Assembly: GCA_951799405.1 (NCBI GenBank)
Contig: OX637344.1
Location: 17,298,001-17,362,000, forward strand
From: Agapetus fuscipes
Taxonomy: Eukaryota; Arthropoda; Insecta; Trichoptera; Glossosomatidae
Reading direction: 5' to 3'
DNA length: 64,000 bases
Position 1 is the stretch's first letter. Every line of letters starts with the position of its first letter. This document shows, piece by piece, positions 1-9,446 of this stretch. The position numbers and the translations under genes were made by a program. The notes under the pieces are model-generated. The model did no database searches, was not told where the DNA came from, and saw only the letters and a list, made by a program, of their open reading frames with translations.

Positions 1-168
1 ACCAGCACTCTCGGGAGCTGGGAAACCTCCACTTCAACTGAAGTGGTTGGCGTAAGGCCGGCCCCCTTACCTGTAAAAATAAATAGGTTCAACTCGCCAC
101 ATGCGACCCCTTCGGGGATAACGCGGCAAGAAGTTACACTATATGTGTAGCTTAGTTGCGTTGCGTTT
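1..168 (+). mobile_element. SINE1 copy, cut by window start
   Basis: This is the body and 3' end of the tRNA-derived SINE1 family; the tRNA-like head lies outside the window. It matches the full copy at 40098-40433: the GGGAGCTGGGAAACC word, the CTTCAACTGAAG palindrome, GGCCGGCCCCCTTACC, and the end TGTGTAGCTTAGTTGCG. It is followed directly by TTGGCAAAAGTTGCAGG of a 3U unit, so the SINE was inserted into that unit. Confidence 0.85.
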
Positions 169-286
169 GCGTTTTTGGCAAAAGTTGCAGGGCTTATGTT
201 CATTAGAGGCCTTAATTTTAATTTGTAAGTTCACATGCAGCATTTATAAGTGCGAACCCACTCGTGTCTCCAGGGGGGCATGCATT

Positions 287-1526
287 AATTTAATTAATTT
301 AATTTAATTTTTGGTAATTTATACAGCGCCGTCATGTGACATCACCTCGAGGGCGCTTTACAAATATTAGATTATAAAATAAAATATAATACAATGTAAA
401 ATTGAAAACAGAATTAAAAACAATTTTAAAATAACAGAACAATGAAATTAAATAAAAATGTCGCTAGGTCAAATAATGAAATTAAAAAGTAAAAAATTAT
501 ACAAATTAAATTAAAAGAGTCAAAAAATAGTCAAATATTATAAAAATTCTCAAATAGGTGTGTCTTTAGGCTTCGCTTGAAACCGTCGAGGTCAGAGGCC
601 TGCCTGAGAATCAGAGGCAACTCATTCCAGAGCTTGGGACCTGCATGGCACAGAGCACGATCCCCATAGAAAGTTTTTCGTACTCTGTACGGCAGAACCA
701 GCTCATGGGCCGCACTCTGCGTAGATCGCAGAGCACGATGCCTGTCCCCCAAATCTCTGAAACAGCACATCTCCCTGATATAATCTGGCGCCACACCAGT
801 GACAGCCTTGTACATGAGGGTACACACTTTGTATTGTATTCGGGCCTCAAACGGTAACCAATGTAGATCCCGCAGGAGAGGTGTACAGCTGTCGTATTTT
901 CCAGCACCGAACACAACACGCGCTGACGCCCTCATTACAGACTGCAGCCTGTTCAGCTGCGCATGTGGCAAACCTATCAGAATCGCGTTGCAATAATCAA
1001 TCCTAGACAGAATCAGTGAAGATATTAAGGTTTTTAAACAGTCATTCGGTAAGTATCGTTTGACTGCCTTGATCTGTCTAAGATGATAAAAGCAAGACCC
1101 AACTGTGGTACCGATATGCTGCTCCATTGACAGGCCACTGTCTACGACGGCTCCAAGAATCCTTACGGATGTGCTAGGCCTTACACACACCCCACCAACA
1201 GCCAGGTCACCGACAGGTATCAAATGCTGTCTTCTTCTCGAAGCAAACCATATAACCTCTGTTTTGTCAGGATTCAGACACAGCTTCTTAGATGCTAACC
1301 AACTAAGCATCTTGTCAAAACAACTTTGAAATTTCATTTCAAGTTGACACCTGTCAGCAACCTCACAAGGTGCATACATTTGTATGTCATCTGCATAGCA
1401 GCTAACATTGAGCCCAAATGACAGAGCAATGTCTTGGATTCCCGCAGTGTACAGTACAAACAGAATAGGTCCAAGGATTGATCCCTGCGGAACTCCGACC
1501 TCCAGCAGGCGCTCGGGAGCGCCTGC
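287..1526 (-). mobile_element. L2-like LINE, 5'-truncated, with TSD
   Basis: A minus-strand LINE inserted in a 3U unit. The flanks carry a 6-bp target duplication, TGCATT, at 281-286 and 1527-1532, and the uninterrupted counterpart is visible in other units (GGGGGGCATGCATTGAATATG). The 3' end carries an AATTTAATT-type short-repeat tail. The 5' end is truncated within the RT domain and ends in a 12-bp perfect inverted repeat (1503-1514 with 1517-1528). The 3' UTR word CTCGAGGTGATGTCACATGACGG resembles the 3' ends of the other L2-like copies here. Confidence 0.85.
531..1514 (-). CDS. L2-like LINE reverse transcriptase, C-terminal half
   Basis: The reading frame is open from near the truncated 5' end to a stop at 531. 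The first residues give GVPQGSILGP (RT motif) and then CYADDIQMYA, the catalytic YADD box. Next come the thumb region and the C-terminal LINE signature: SRIDYCNAIL, LLRDLHWLPFEARIQYKVC and AGPKLWNELP. There is no endonuclease and no N-terminal half of RT, because the element is 5'-truncated. The first ATG (at 1379) is not a natural start. The remnant is non-autonomous. CR1/L2/Rex-type LINEs share this C-terminal pattern, so the exact clade is not fixed. Confidence 0.8.
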   Translation of the reverse strand, partial: ERLLEVGVPQGSILGPILFVLYTAGIQDIALSFGLNVSCYADDIQMYAPCEVADRCQLEMKFQSCFDKMLSWLASKKLCLNPDKTEVIWFASRRRQHLIPVGDLAVGGVCVRPSTSVRILGAVVDSGLSMEQHIGTTVGSCFYHLRQIKAVKRYLPNDCLKTLISSLILSRIDYCNAILIGLPHAQLNRLQSVMRASARVVFGAGKYDSCTPLLRDLHWLPFEARIQYKVCTLMYKAVTGVAPDYIREMCCFRDLGDRHRALRSTQSAAHELVLPYRVRKTFYGDRALCHAGPKLWNELPLILRQASDLDGFKRSLKTHLFENFYNI

Positions 1527-2864
1527 TGCATTGAATATGAATTATAAAAGTTATTGTGTCTGTGCAACTTAGATTATATATTCTAATATTTAAAAAAAAT
1601 CAAGCGCCACAACTTTATGTTAGCGTGAAATGACATTTGCCAGTTTGTGGGCGTGCATTCAATTTGAATCATCAAATAACTTTTTTTGCAACTTTAGATT
1701 ATAAATTAAATTTAACGTTGTTGAAGGATTTTTCAAACTCAAATCCTTGACGGATAGGTAAGTATGAGCTTGAATACCCATATCGAAAAAAATGGTTCAC
1801 TTGACAAATGTTCCCCCTGTTTTTGAAAAGGTTGGCCAAAGTTGCAGGGCTTATGTTCATTAGAGGCCTTAATTTTAATTTGTAAGTTCACATGCAGCAT
1901 TAATAAGCGCGTACCCACTCGTGTCTCCAGGGGGGCATGCATTGAATATGAATTATAAAAGTTATTGTATCTGTGCAACTTAGATTATATATTCTAATAT
2001 TTAAAAAAAATCAAGCGCCACAACTATATGTTAGCGTGAAATGACATTTGCCAGTTTGTGGGCGTGCATTCAATTTGAATCATCAAATAACTTTTTTTGC
2101 AACTTTAGATTATAAATTAAGATTACCGTTGTTTAAGGATTTTTCAAACTCAAATTCCTTGACTTAAGGGTTAGTATGAGGCTTACCACCCATATCGCAT
2201 AAATGGGTTCACTTAACAAATGTGTCCCCTGTTTCTGAAAAGGTCAGCAAAAGTTGCAGGGCTTATGGTCATGAGAGGCTGAAATTTTTATTTGTAAATA
2301 CACATGCAGCATTTGTAAGCGCAAACTCACTCGTGTCTCCGTGCAGGAGTGCATTGAATATGAATTATAAATGTTAATGCGTCTATGCAACTTAGATTGT
2401 ATATTGTAATAATACTTTAAAAAAATTAAATGCCGCAATAAGTACGGTTTCATATAAAAAGTTGACCGAATCGATCGTCATTATTTCTAAAAAATACATG
2501 TTATAACTGGTTGAAGTATAATTTTGAAATAAATAAAGAATATAGGTAGGTACTCAACGGAATTCAACCGAAAAATAATCGACTTGGCAATGGCAACGAT
2601 GGCAACTTTGAAGCCTGTTGAAGTGCTGGCAATTTATTTGAAATTCGAATGTCAAAATGAGTTTTGTTTCTCGCATAGGTTTTACATAAAAAGGTGTTGT
2701 GATTGATCATGTTTATTTATTTAAAAAACAACAATTTAAAATCTACTAATGATGAGGAAGCACATCCCAAGTCCTGAACAATATTTGTTGTGAATATGAC
2801 GTGCATCTGTTTAGGAGTTCTTCAGTTTGAATGCCATTAACGCACAACTATTTTGTATGGGGAG

Positions 2865-3262
2865 GCCGTTGCATTTTATAAAGATAAGGGATAGGAATGA
2901 ATGGGTATAGAAATAATGTAATTTGAAAGAGGATGTGAAAGTTAAGGTGCAAAAGAATGTGATGAGATGGTTCGGGCATGTGGAAAGAATGAATGATGAT
3001 AGACTGACAAAGTTTGTATACAGAGGAAGTGTGAAAGGAAAAAGAGGTAAGGAACGACCGAGAAAAGTATGGAGTGATCAGATTGAGGAGATTGTGAAAG
3101 AACGGGATGTACAAAGCGAGCGCAAAAGAAGAAAATGCATGAAAAAGGTGATGGATATGAATGAATTGAAAGAAGTATGTAAGGATAGGATGAAATGCAG
3201 GCAGCTCTGCAGAGGCTCTGGCCACCCCTAGCGGAATGGCGACAGAGTTACAGCTACCTACA
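2865..3262 (+). pseudogene. RTE-B LINE, C-terminal ORF fragment and 3' end
   Basis: Open frame 2923-3231 encodes the RTE C-terminal domain: MRWFGHVERMNDDRLTKF, then GKERPRKVWSDQIEEI, CMKKVMDMNELKEVCKDR and CRGSGHP before the stop. It is followed almost at once by GGCGACAGAGTTACAG, the start of a TTACAG-type microsatellite tail. This subfamily, with almost no 3' UTR, recurs at 28930-29140, 52590-52860, 53540-53775 and 61740-62085. It is 5'-truncated, with no RT or endonuclease domain left. Confidence 0.85.
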
Positions 3263-3263
3263 G

Positions 3264-3705
3264 ATATTTATAACTTGTTGATCAATGACCCTTCTCTGAC
3301 GTCCGATCTGCAGCCGCTCCGGCAGAGAAGAAAAGTTGGAATGCTCAGTCTTTTTTACCGATATTACCACGGAGCTCGTTCTAATGAGCTCCATTCATTA
3401 ATCCCTCCCCCTCGCATTTCATAAAGGGAAACTCGTAGTACGGCTCTCATTCATCCCCTTGCAGTCGATCTCAAAACTATGAGAACAAACTGCCCGTTTA
3501 TGGAATGATCTACCAGCATCTGTGTTCATTCCCAACTTAATCCCGTTTTATTCAAAACCAACATCAATCGCCACTTCCTTGCAGCGCCTCACGATAGAAG
3601 CAACAATTCAAGCAACACCTTCCATGGTGACATAGACCCCCAAGGCTTTCAAGAATAGGGGAGCCTCCCACACAGGATTCCTTAATAAAAACTATTTTAT
3701 CTTGA
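3264..3705 (+). pseudogene. LINE C-terminus with FYRYYHG motif and 3' UTR
   Basis: The 3' end of a non-LTR element. The frame reads SLTSDLQPLRQRRKVGMLSLFYRYYHG followed by SNELHSLIPPPR, a pattern typical of arthropod Jockey-like LINE C-termini, then broken frames giving NCPFMEW. The 3' UTR (about 3600-3705) ends CACACAGGATTCCTTAATAAAA. A second copy is at 27895-28250. The last 100 bp is shared with one tail type of SINE2. Confidence 0.7.
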
Positions 3706-3726
3706 CTCTGTAAATTAGGCTTTGGG

Positions 3727-3945
3727 GTCTGGTCGGTAGCTCAGTTGGTACCAGAGGACTATGGCTCGATCCCCACCATGGGTGCCAGAAACGACTTTCC
3801 GTTTCGGTGTTTATTTCAAACTCAAAACCATAATACCACTAAGGGTTAGTCAGCCTTCACCAGCTCCCTTAAAAGCTGGGAAACTCCCACTTAAAGTGGA
3901 GTAAATGGTTGGTGTAAGTTCACCCAATTACCTGTGAAACTATAT
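3727..3945 (+). mobile_element. SINE1, old divergent copy
   Basis: GGTCGGTAGCTCAGTTGG is the box-A-like head. The rest follows the long SINE1 form (CCGTTTCGGTGTTTATTTC, then TCAGCCTTCAC, AGCTGGGAAACTCCCACTT, TTACCTGTGAAA) with many substitutions and small deletions. Confidence 0.75.
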
Positions 3946-3954
3946 CATAATTCA

Positions 3955-4240
3955 AAATTCATCATTTTTCTTACTTTTCTATCTACCGCATTTCTTCTTT
4001 AAACACACTTTGTCAGTCTTTCATCATCCATTCCTTTAACAGGTCCTCACCACCTCATTACAGACTTTGTAGCTTTCCTTCAACACACTTTTCCTTTTTT
4101 TACGCGTAAATTTTCAAAGTTTTTCCCGTAATGTTTCTCAAGTCTCTCATATTCAACAAGCGTATCTCAAACATTCACTTTACATGCTTCACTTCCATAC
4201 AAAAGTGTTGGGAAAAATATGCCATTTATTTACATCTATA
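3955..4240 (-). pseudogene. Decayed RTE fragment
   Basis: Read on the minus strand, the pieces resemble RTE C-terminal coding sequence (P.LLYGSEA, then VVR, DDE/TDKVCLKK) but with stops and frameshifts. It is probably an old RTE copy. Confidence 0.5.
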
Positions 4241-4504
4241 GAAATGTTTTTGATCTTGAATCGCTTTTACAAAAAAAAAAGTCCAAAAAGATATAAACAA
4301 CATTTAAACATATTCTTTTTTACTTACCTCATTCATTTCATTGTTCATTTTTCAATACTATTAAACTTAAAAAGAAGCTTCCAATCTGAAAAAGGCTTCA
4401 GGTTATTTTTATCTTTTCATTTAAAAATTGGAAAATAAAATATTTCTTTATTTCCAGTAGATATTTGTAAGATTTCAATTTTACGTAAATAACACCCACC
4501 CATT

Positions 4505-5236
4505 ATGTTTGTATTATCTAATCTAAGTTGCCAGGATATGCTACATTGGAGATTCACATTATATGCATTCTCACAAGCAGAGACGTACAAGTTCGCGCTT
4601 AAACATGCCGCATGTGGTCCTACAATATAAAACCCCGAATCTCAAATGAACATACACCCTGCAACTCCTGCCGATCTTCCCTGAAACAGGAGTGACATGG
4701 GTAAAGTGAACCATTTTCTACACCATGGGTGGTCAGCCGCATACCAATATATAAGTCAAGGATCATACACAAAAAATAACATTTTTAATATCAACAAATT
4801 ATAACATGTATGGACATCAAAAACTAGCAAAAAACAAATTTTAATTTAAAAAACCCTAGCCGCCAACATCACAGATTAACCGCCATTTCTTTCTGTCCTT
4901 ACACACTTTCATTTCCTCCAGAGTCATAACCTTGTTATGACTCTGGAGGTTTTTTCCGGTATTTTTTTTTTTCCGGTAAACATAGAACACCTCTTGGCAC
5001 TTAATTCCTCTAAAATTAATAGCATTTTGTTCAAATCAATTCTTAAAAATTGTATAAAAATCTAAAATCATCACAAATATGTTACAAATTAATTCTTAAA
5101 CATTCCTGCAACTAACAGATGAATCCACGGCTGTAACATCCTTCAGGGTGAGATGCCAAAAAAAAAAATAAAAAAAATAAAAAAAATAATAATAATAATA
5201 ATAAAATAACCTTGTTCATACAGGCTCTCCTTTAAG
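4505..5236 (-). pseudogene. RTE-A LINE 3' end with 3U unit (interrupted)
   Basis: On the minus strand, in order: RTE coding tail (AAAGGAGAGCCTGTATGAA at 5236-5217, TCTGGAGGAAATGAAAG, GACAGAAAGAAATGGCGG), the about 100-bp 3' UTR with TTTTTGATGTCCATACATG, then a 3U unit (about 4755 down to 4505) ending in GCAACTTAGATTAGAT. The coding tail is split at 4937-5205 by an insertion with an 11-bp target duplication. It is 5'-truncated. Confidence 0.8.
4937..5205 (+). mobile_element. Unclassified retroposon insertion with 11-bp TSD
   Basis: The insert is flanked by the perfect duplication ATAACCTTGTT (4926-4936 and 5206-5216) inside an RTE remnant. It ends in an A-rich tail passing into (AAT)n, so it was retroposed on the plus strand. 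Its first 13 bases (ATGACTCTGGAGG) are the exact reverse complement of the neighbouring target CCTCCAGAGTCAT. The internal sequence is not recognised; no ORF is evident. Confidence 0.75.
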
Positions 5237-5721
5237 TAGGGTGGAAAAGTGAACCATTTTTTACAGTACAGATCATTATTGATTTATTTTACCTTGTATT
5301 TTTACCTCTTCTGAATTTAATTTTAAATTGATGATCAGATACTCAATCACAGCAGGATATAAAATAAAAGATGGCTACCTTTTCACTTTACCTGCCTCCT
5401 TAACTTTCCTGTCTTCCATTTTGTGGATCATCTTCGTTCCCAATTAATTCACTTAATTAGTGCTGCTTTCGGGGAGCGGCGCTACTCCCAATCTTATTAA
5501 ATAAACGTAAATAATTTTGTTTTTAGAAAAACATTTTTAATTGATTTTTCATTCAATTAAATCACCCCTTCGATGATAGAAAGACGCGAGACTAAATACT
5601 AAAAAGAGAAATTATTATTAATTTTCTTTGATAAATCTTTTTTACCTTCAGTATTTCATGAAATTTGAAACTCATTTTAATTTTTCAATGTAGTTAAATG
5701 AAAATAGTATTTATTTACAAT
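5237..5721. other. No gene seen
   Basis: AT-rich sequence. It starts with a short 3U-like scrap (GTGAACCATTTTTTACAG near 5248). No ORF of note or splice-flanked coding segment. Confidence 0.5.
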
Positions 5722-5976
5722 TCTATAATCTAGAATCTAAGTTGCAAAAATATATACACATTTAAAACTAATATTAAATGCATGACCACAGACACGTGTA
5801 AGTTCGCGCTTACAAATGCTGAATGTGTACCTACTTAAAAATTAAAACCAAACCTAAAATGAACATTTACCCTGCAATTACCTTCCCTGAAACAGGGGTA
5901 ACATTGGCAAAAAAAACTATTTTTTACAGCATAGGTGGTCAGCCGCATACCAACCTTTAAGTCAAGGAATACGTAC
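5722..5976 (-). repeat. 3U unit
   Basis: Full-length minus-strand unit. On plus it runs from AGAATCTAAGTTGCAAAA (tail end) through ACACGTGTAAGTTCGCGCTTAC, CCTGAAACAGGGGTAACATTGGC and TGGTCAGCCGCATACCAAC to TAAGTCAAGGAA (head end). It is not attached to RTE coding sequence. Confidence 0.8.
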
Positions 5977-6275
5977 ATATACATAATATACAATTAAAAA
6001 TTTTATTTGATTACTTTAACTCACAACAGGTATTTATAGATAAAGTCTTGACTTCTAGGTTGGCATGAAGCTGACAACACATACTGTAAAAATTGGATCA
6101 CTTTGTGTTTACAAATAAAAGATAAAAGCTTTAAAAATATGTTTTTGCAACCTGCAACCATGAACCTTTGGTAACCAGTAAATAAATATATTTAGTATGT
6201 TATATTAATTTTACTTCAATTAATGATTACAAACGTTTTCGATCATTTCATCTTCAGGTTAGAATACGAGTAGTC

Positions 6276-6533
6276 GGTGTTATGGCCGAGGGGGCCAAGT
6301 GGGCTGATCTTTCTAGCGTGTTTGGAATAGAGCAACGTTGGTTCGATCCCCGCTTTGGTCATTTGACCATAACTTTGACCCTGGTTCAACAGATGTCATT
6401 GGGTAATTATTAATTAATAATTCATTAAATTAACATGAATGAATTATTAATTGATGAAATTAATACCTGTTTCTGGCCAGGCAGAATAGGTTGGTGAATT
6501 GCATTCCTCTTCACAAATCTATAAAAAAAAAAA
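6276..6533 (+). mobile_element. SINE3 (tRNA-Leu/Ser-like head, poly(A) tail)
   Basis: The head reads GTCGGTGTTATGGCCGAGGG (box-A-like, as in long-variable-arm tRNAs), with box B GGTTCGATCCCC about 70 bp later. The body contains TGACCCTGGTTCAACA and CTGGCCAGGCAGAATAGG, and the end is TTCACAAATCT plus a poly(A) run. A second copy is at 49141-49421 (-) and a head fragment at 36428-36500. It sits between two inverted copies of the CTGAAGATG...GAAAACG motif (6230-6268 and 6578-6610). Confidence 0.75.
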
Positions 6534-6577
6534 TGATGTACCTAAGATACCTAAAGACATTTAAAAAATATATATTC

Positions 6578-6965
6578 TGACCTGAAGATGATCGTTATGA
6601 TCGAAAACGTTTTTAATTAAAAATTATTTATTTAAATATAATTGTGAAAATAAAACAGTGCTTAATTATATTTTTTTTAATTTCTAAAAGCTTAATAAAA
6701 ATCAAACATAATTTTTTTTGTTTTTTTTGTTGTTATTTAATTAGATAACACCTTTTTAAACTTTAAAGCACTGTTTATTTTCACAAATATATTCAAAAAT
6801 TACTAATTCTTAAATATTTCAAATATTACAGACGTTTTCGACCATATTGGTCATCTTCAGGTAGTAAAATTTTTACTACCTGAAGATGACCAAAATAAAC
6901 AATAACACTGTGAAAATAAACAGTGCTTTAAAGTTTAAAAAGGTGTTATCTAATTAAATAACAAC
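6578..6965. repeat. Foldback element with 57-bp perfect inverted repeat
   Basis: Arms 6729-6785 and 6909-6965 are perfectly complementary over 57 bp. Inside lies a second near-perfect palindrome, 6847-6869 with 6871-6893. Copies of the CTGAAGAT-stem-GAAAAC motif occur at 6578-6610 (+) and about 6828-6862 (-). No transposase ORF. The class is unknown. Confidence 0.8.
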
Positions 6966-6985
6966 CAAAAAAACATGAATTTTCA

Positions 6986-7186
6986 CAGTGTTAATACACA
7001 AACCATAAAAAATATATATTTTTTTTTTTTTTTTTTACATTGTTATTAGAATCTAACCCTCAGGCGAAAGCGAATGCTTGTGTGCCTTGAGGGCGAGAGC
7101 TTTAATATTTAATGTTCATTTACATAACTATTTTTTTATAAAGGTATAATATGTATGTCTGATTCTATTTATATTTTGTCTTCTTA
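6986..7186. other. No gene; T-run and short hairpin
   Basis: Holds a T-run (about 7019-7036) and an imperfect hairpin, CCCTCAGGC...GCCTTGAGGG (about 7059-7094). The end of the foldback repeat (ACACAAACCATAAAAAATATA) is also shared with about 52515. Confidence 0.5.
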
Positions 7187-7447
7187 AAACGCAACTAAGC
7201 TACACATATAGTGTAACTTCTTGCCTGCGTTATCCCCGAAGGGGTCGCATGTGGCGCTTCGGGACCTATTTATTTTTACAGGTAATGGGGCCGGCTTCAC
7301 ACCAACCACTTTTCAGTTGAAGTGGGGGTTTCCCAGCTCCCGGGGGTGCTGGTTCTCATTTCTTGTGAAGGCTGAGTAAACCTTTGAGATCGAACCCTTG
7401 CTCTCGGCATGGAATGCAAGCATTCTACCAATTGAGCTATCGACCTT
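7187..7447 (-). mobile_element. SINE1, short subfamily
   Basis: The minus-strand head GGTCGATAGCTCAATTGGTAG is followed by the B-box region GGTTCGATCTCAAAGG, the body and the end TGTGTAGCTTAGTTGCG. It lacks the segment of about 60 bp (CAGAAATGATTTCCCGTTTC...) present in the long subfamily. The head follows the body of a SINE2 directly on the same strand, giving a SINE2-SINE1 dimer. Confidence 0.85.
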
Positions 7448-7566
7448 GATCGTCGTCGCTACAAAGCGCCAATTCTCAAGCAAGACCCAGTTGCTGTAAG
7501 GCTGAATGGACCTTTGGTGACCGGTCATTGGTAAAGGTTTTATGAATTTTTCAACCCGGCGAAGAG

Positions 7567-7571
<5 letters not shown>

Positions 7572-7602
<31 letters not shown>

Positions 7603-9446
7603 TTATTTTATTTATTACAGAAAACAACAGCACATACACATGAAACAAGTAAAGATTTATAATAAATACATATAAGGCCAATAATAGTTTTCTTAAATAA
7701 AAATAATTACAATAAAAGCTTGTCTACAGCAAATGTAACAGCAAACGAAAAGAACAAAAGAAAAATAATATGAATGCGGAGGTTTTTATCAGAGAAGATT
7801 TGGGAAAATAGGATAGAAAGGACAATGGAAGGGGAAGAGGATGCCATTCAATCAGTTTTGCATTTTCTCAAGTAGTACATCCGCACCCCTTGAAGAAATG
7901 CGTTTTTGGACAAACAAAAAATGTCCAGGTGATTAAAATTTGAGTTATAACAAAACATAGCTCTCGTTAAAGTCGAGTTCCTGGCATAATTTGTAGTGTG
8001 CGCTCCCGTATAAAAAAGTGAATTTAACCTAGTGCGCCTTGTAGGTACACGCAAAGTGAGCCCCTCACAAAGAACGGTGGAGTCAATATGGCCGTGTACT
8101 ATATCGTACAGAAAAGCCATATCTAATAGCGTTCGACGGGCTTCTAGGGACATAAAACCGTGATGACGGCAAGCATCATGATAATTATTAAAAGTTAAAT
8201 GTTCCCTGTAATTTAGATGCTTTAGGAATTTCTTTTGTATAGCTTCTATTTGTTCCTTATAAACACTGTACTGTGGATTCCAAATAGGTGAAGCGAATTC
8301 AAGCCTACTGCGAACATACGCGCAATAGGCCATCTTAACGGCATTAGAACCCCTGAAGGGCTCACAGGTCCTTAAAATAAATCCCAGCATTTTGTAAGAT
8401 TTAACGGTGGTAGAGGAAATATGGGCATCAAAAATTAATTTAGCATCCATAAAAACACCAAGGTCCCTCACCCCAGTCACAGTGTCAAGGTATTCACCCT
8501 TGAGTTGATAATTAAACTTTAAGGGGTTTGTCTTGCGGGTAAGAGATATCTTATGGCACTTAGATACATTAAGATCTAATTTGTTTTTAATACAATAATG
8601 TGTAAGGTTGTCCAAATTATCCTGCAGCTTCATGCAGTCCTGAATGCTATTAATTCCTAAGTAAATTTTAGTATCATCAGCATATAATAAACATTTTGTA
8701 AAATTAAAACACTGTTCAATGTCATAGACATATACATTGTAAAGAAGCGGTCCGAGGTGAGAGCCCTGGGGGACACCAGACGGAATACTAAAGAAGTCCG
8801 ACTTGCAGCCACCAAGAACAACCGCTTGAGATCTTTTTATCAGGTATGATGCAAACCACCGCAGCAGATTCCCATGCACGCCAAGTGTTTGTAGTTTATC
8901 CAATAATATGCTATGGCTTACCCTGTCAAAGGCCTTTGAGTAGTCCGTGTAGATTACGTCAATTTGGCCACCCTTTTCCATCTCATCAAACACGTAATCT
9001 GTGAAGACTGCTAAGTTGGAGACGACTGATCTTTTTTTGAGGAAACCATGTTGGGATTTGGGTAGCTGAGAAACGAGTAAATGATATATTTGATCATAGA
9101 TCAACTTCTCAAACAATTTACCAAATACGGGTAAGATGGATATAGGTCGATAGTTTTCTGCAGAAGTTTTAGGACCAGATTTGTGTATTGGAACTATGTG
9201 CGCCCTCTTCCAGGCATCAGGAAATATACCTGTAATAAGGGACTTATTGAAAATCATTGCCAGAGGGAGTGATAGTTCATTAGCGCAACTAATAGCAAAA
9301 AACGAAGGAATGCCATCACTACCCGCTCCTTTGCTAGCATCAAGTGTGTTTAAATATTTGCAAACCATAATGGGAGTAACCGCCAGTCCACAAGCAATGT
9401 TTTGATTTGTAGACAATTCTTATCCATTTGCAATTTTTATCCATTT
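7572..9446 (-). mobile_element. Jockey/Daphne-like LINE, 5'-truncated
   Basis: A minus-strand non-LTR element with a long poly(A) tail (T-run 7571-7600), a 3' UTR of about 250 bp and an RT ORF at 7848-9416. It is inserted into SINE2 with a 6-bp duplication, GCAAAT. The 5' end carries a direct repeat of 14 bp (9420-9433 and 9437-9450), which looks like filler made during insertion. Confidence 0.85.
7848..9416 (-). CDS. Jockey-like reverse transcriptase (partial)
   Basis: 522 codons open without interruption. RT motifs in order: KGAGSDGIP (about 29-37), ENYRPISILPVFGKLFEK (87-104), YTDYSKAFDRV (156-166), GVPQGSHLGPLLYNVYV (214-230) and the catalytic YADD at 245-248, then thumb and C-terminal LINE domain (SRLEFASPIWNPQYSVY). 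The endonuclease is absent because the copy is 5'-truncated, and the apparent first codon is TTG, so no real start remains. The intact frame suggests a fairly recent insertion. A 3' fragment of a related element is at 46671-47118 (shared NFNHIDIF..LSK). Confidence 0.85.
   Translation of the reverse strand: MSTNQNIACGLAVTPIMVCKYLNTLDASKGAGSDGIPSFFAISCANELSLPLAMIFNKSLITGIFPDAWKRAHIVPIHKSGPKTSAENYRPISILPVFGKLFEKLIYDQIYHLLVSQLPKSQHGFLKKRSVVSNLAVFTDYVFDEMEKGGQIDVIYTDYSKAFDRVSHSILLDKLQTLGVHGNLLRWFASYLIKRSQAVVLGGCKSDFFSIPSGVPQGSHLGPLLYNVYVYDIEQCFNFTKCLLYADDTKIYLGINSIQDCMKLQDNLDNLTHYCIKNKLDLNVSKCHKISLTRKTNPLKFNYQLKGEYLDTVTGVRDLGVFMDAKLIFDAHISSTTVKSYKMLGFILRTCEPFRGSNAVKMAYCAYVRSRLEFASPIWNPQYSVYKEQIEAIQKKFLKHLNYREHLTFNNYHDACRHHGFMSLEARRTLLDMAFLYDIVHGHIDSTVLCEGLTLRVPTRRTRLNSLFYTGAHTTNYARNSTLTRAMFCYNSNFNHLDIFCLSKNAFLQGVRMYYLRKCKTD

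Larger units (their letters stand above)
172..2880 (-). mobile_element. Helitron-like non-autonomous element, copy 1 (split by a LINE)
   Basis: The segment holds plus-oriented 3U units of a divergent subfamily with a linker of about 160 bp (unit starts near 1741 and 2148, period about 408). A 720-bp stretch (2158-2880) is nearly identical to 31376-32100. Both copies stop being similar just after a shared GGGGAGGCCGTT.CATTTTATA. An L2-like LINE interrupts it at 287-1526. The left end is outside the window. The strand follows copy 2, whose Helitron-like 3' hairpin reads on the minus strand. The class assignment is inference; the duplication is directly visible. Confidence 0.55.

Noticed and set aside
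645..1329. Several open frames on the plus strand over the L2-like LINE
   Set aside because: They are antisense shadows of the RT frame, whose GVPQGS and YADD motifs fix the minus strand.
6578..6610. Functional hammerhead ribozyme
   Set aside because: Only the CUGANGA/GAAA core and stem II-like hairpin are visible; an extra base breaks the consensus and stems I and III could not be shown, so it is reported as a motif only.
7313..7681. 122-codon ORF with poly-lysine
   Set aside because: Runs across a SINE1, a SINE2 body and the LINE poly(A) tail; an artefact of repeat junctions.
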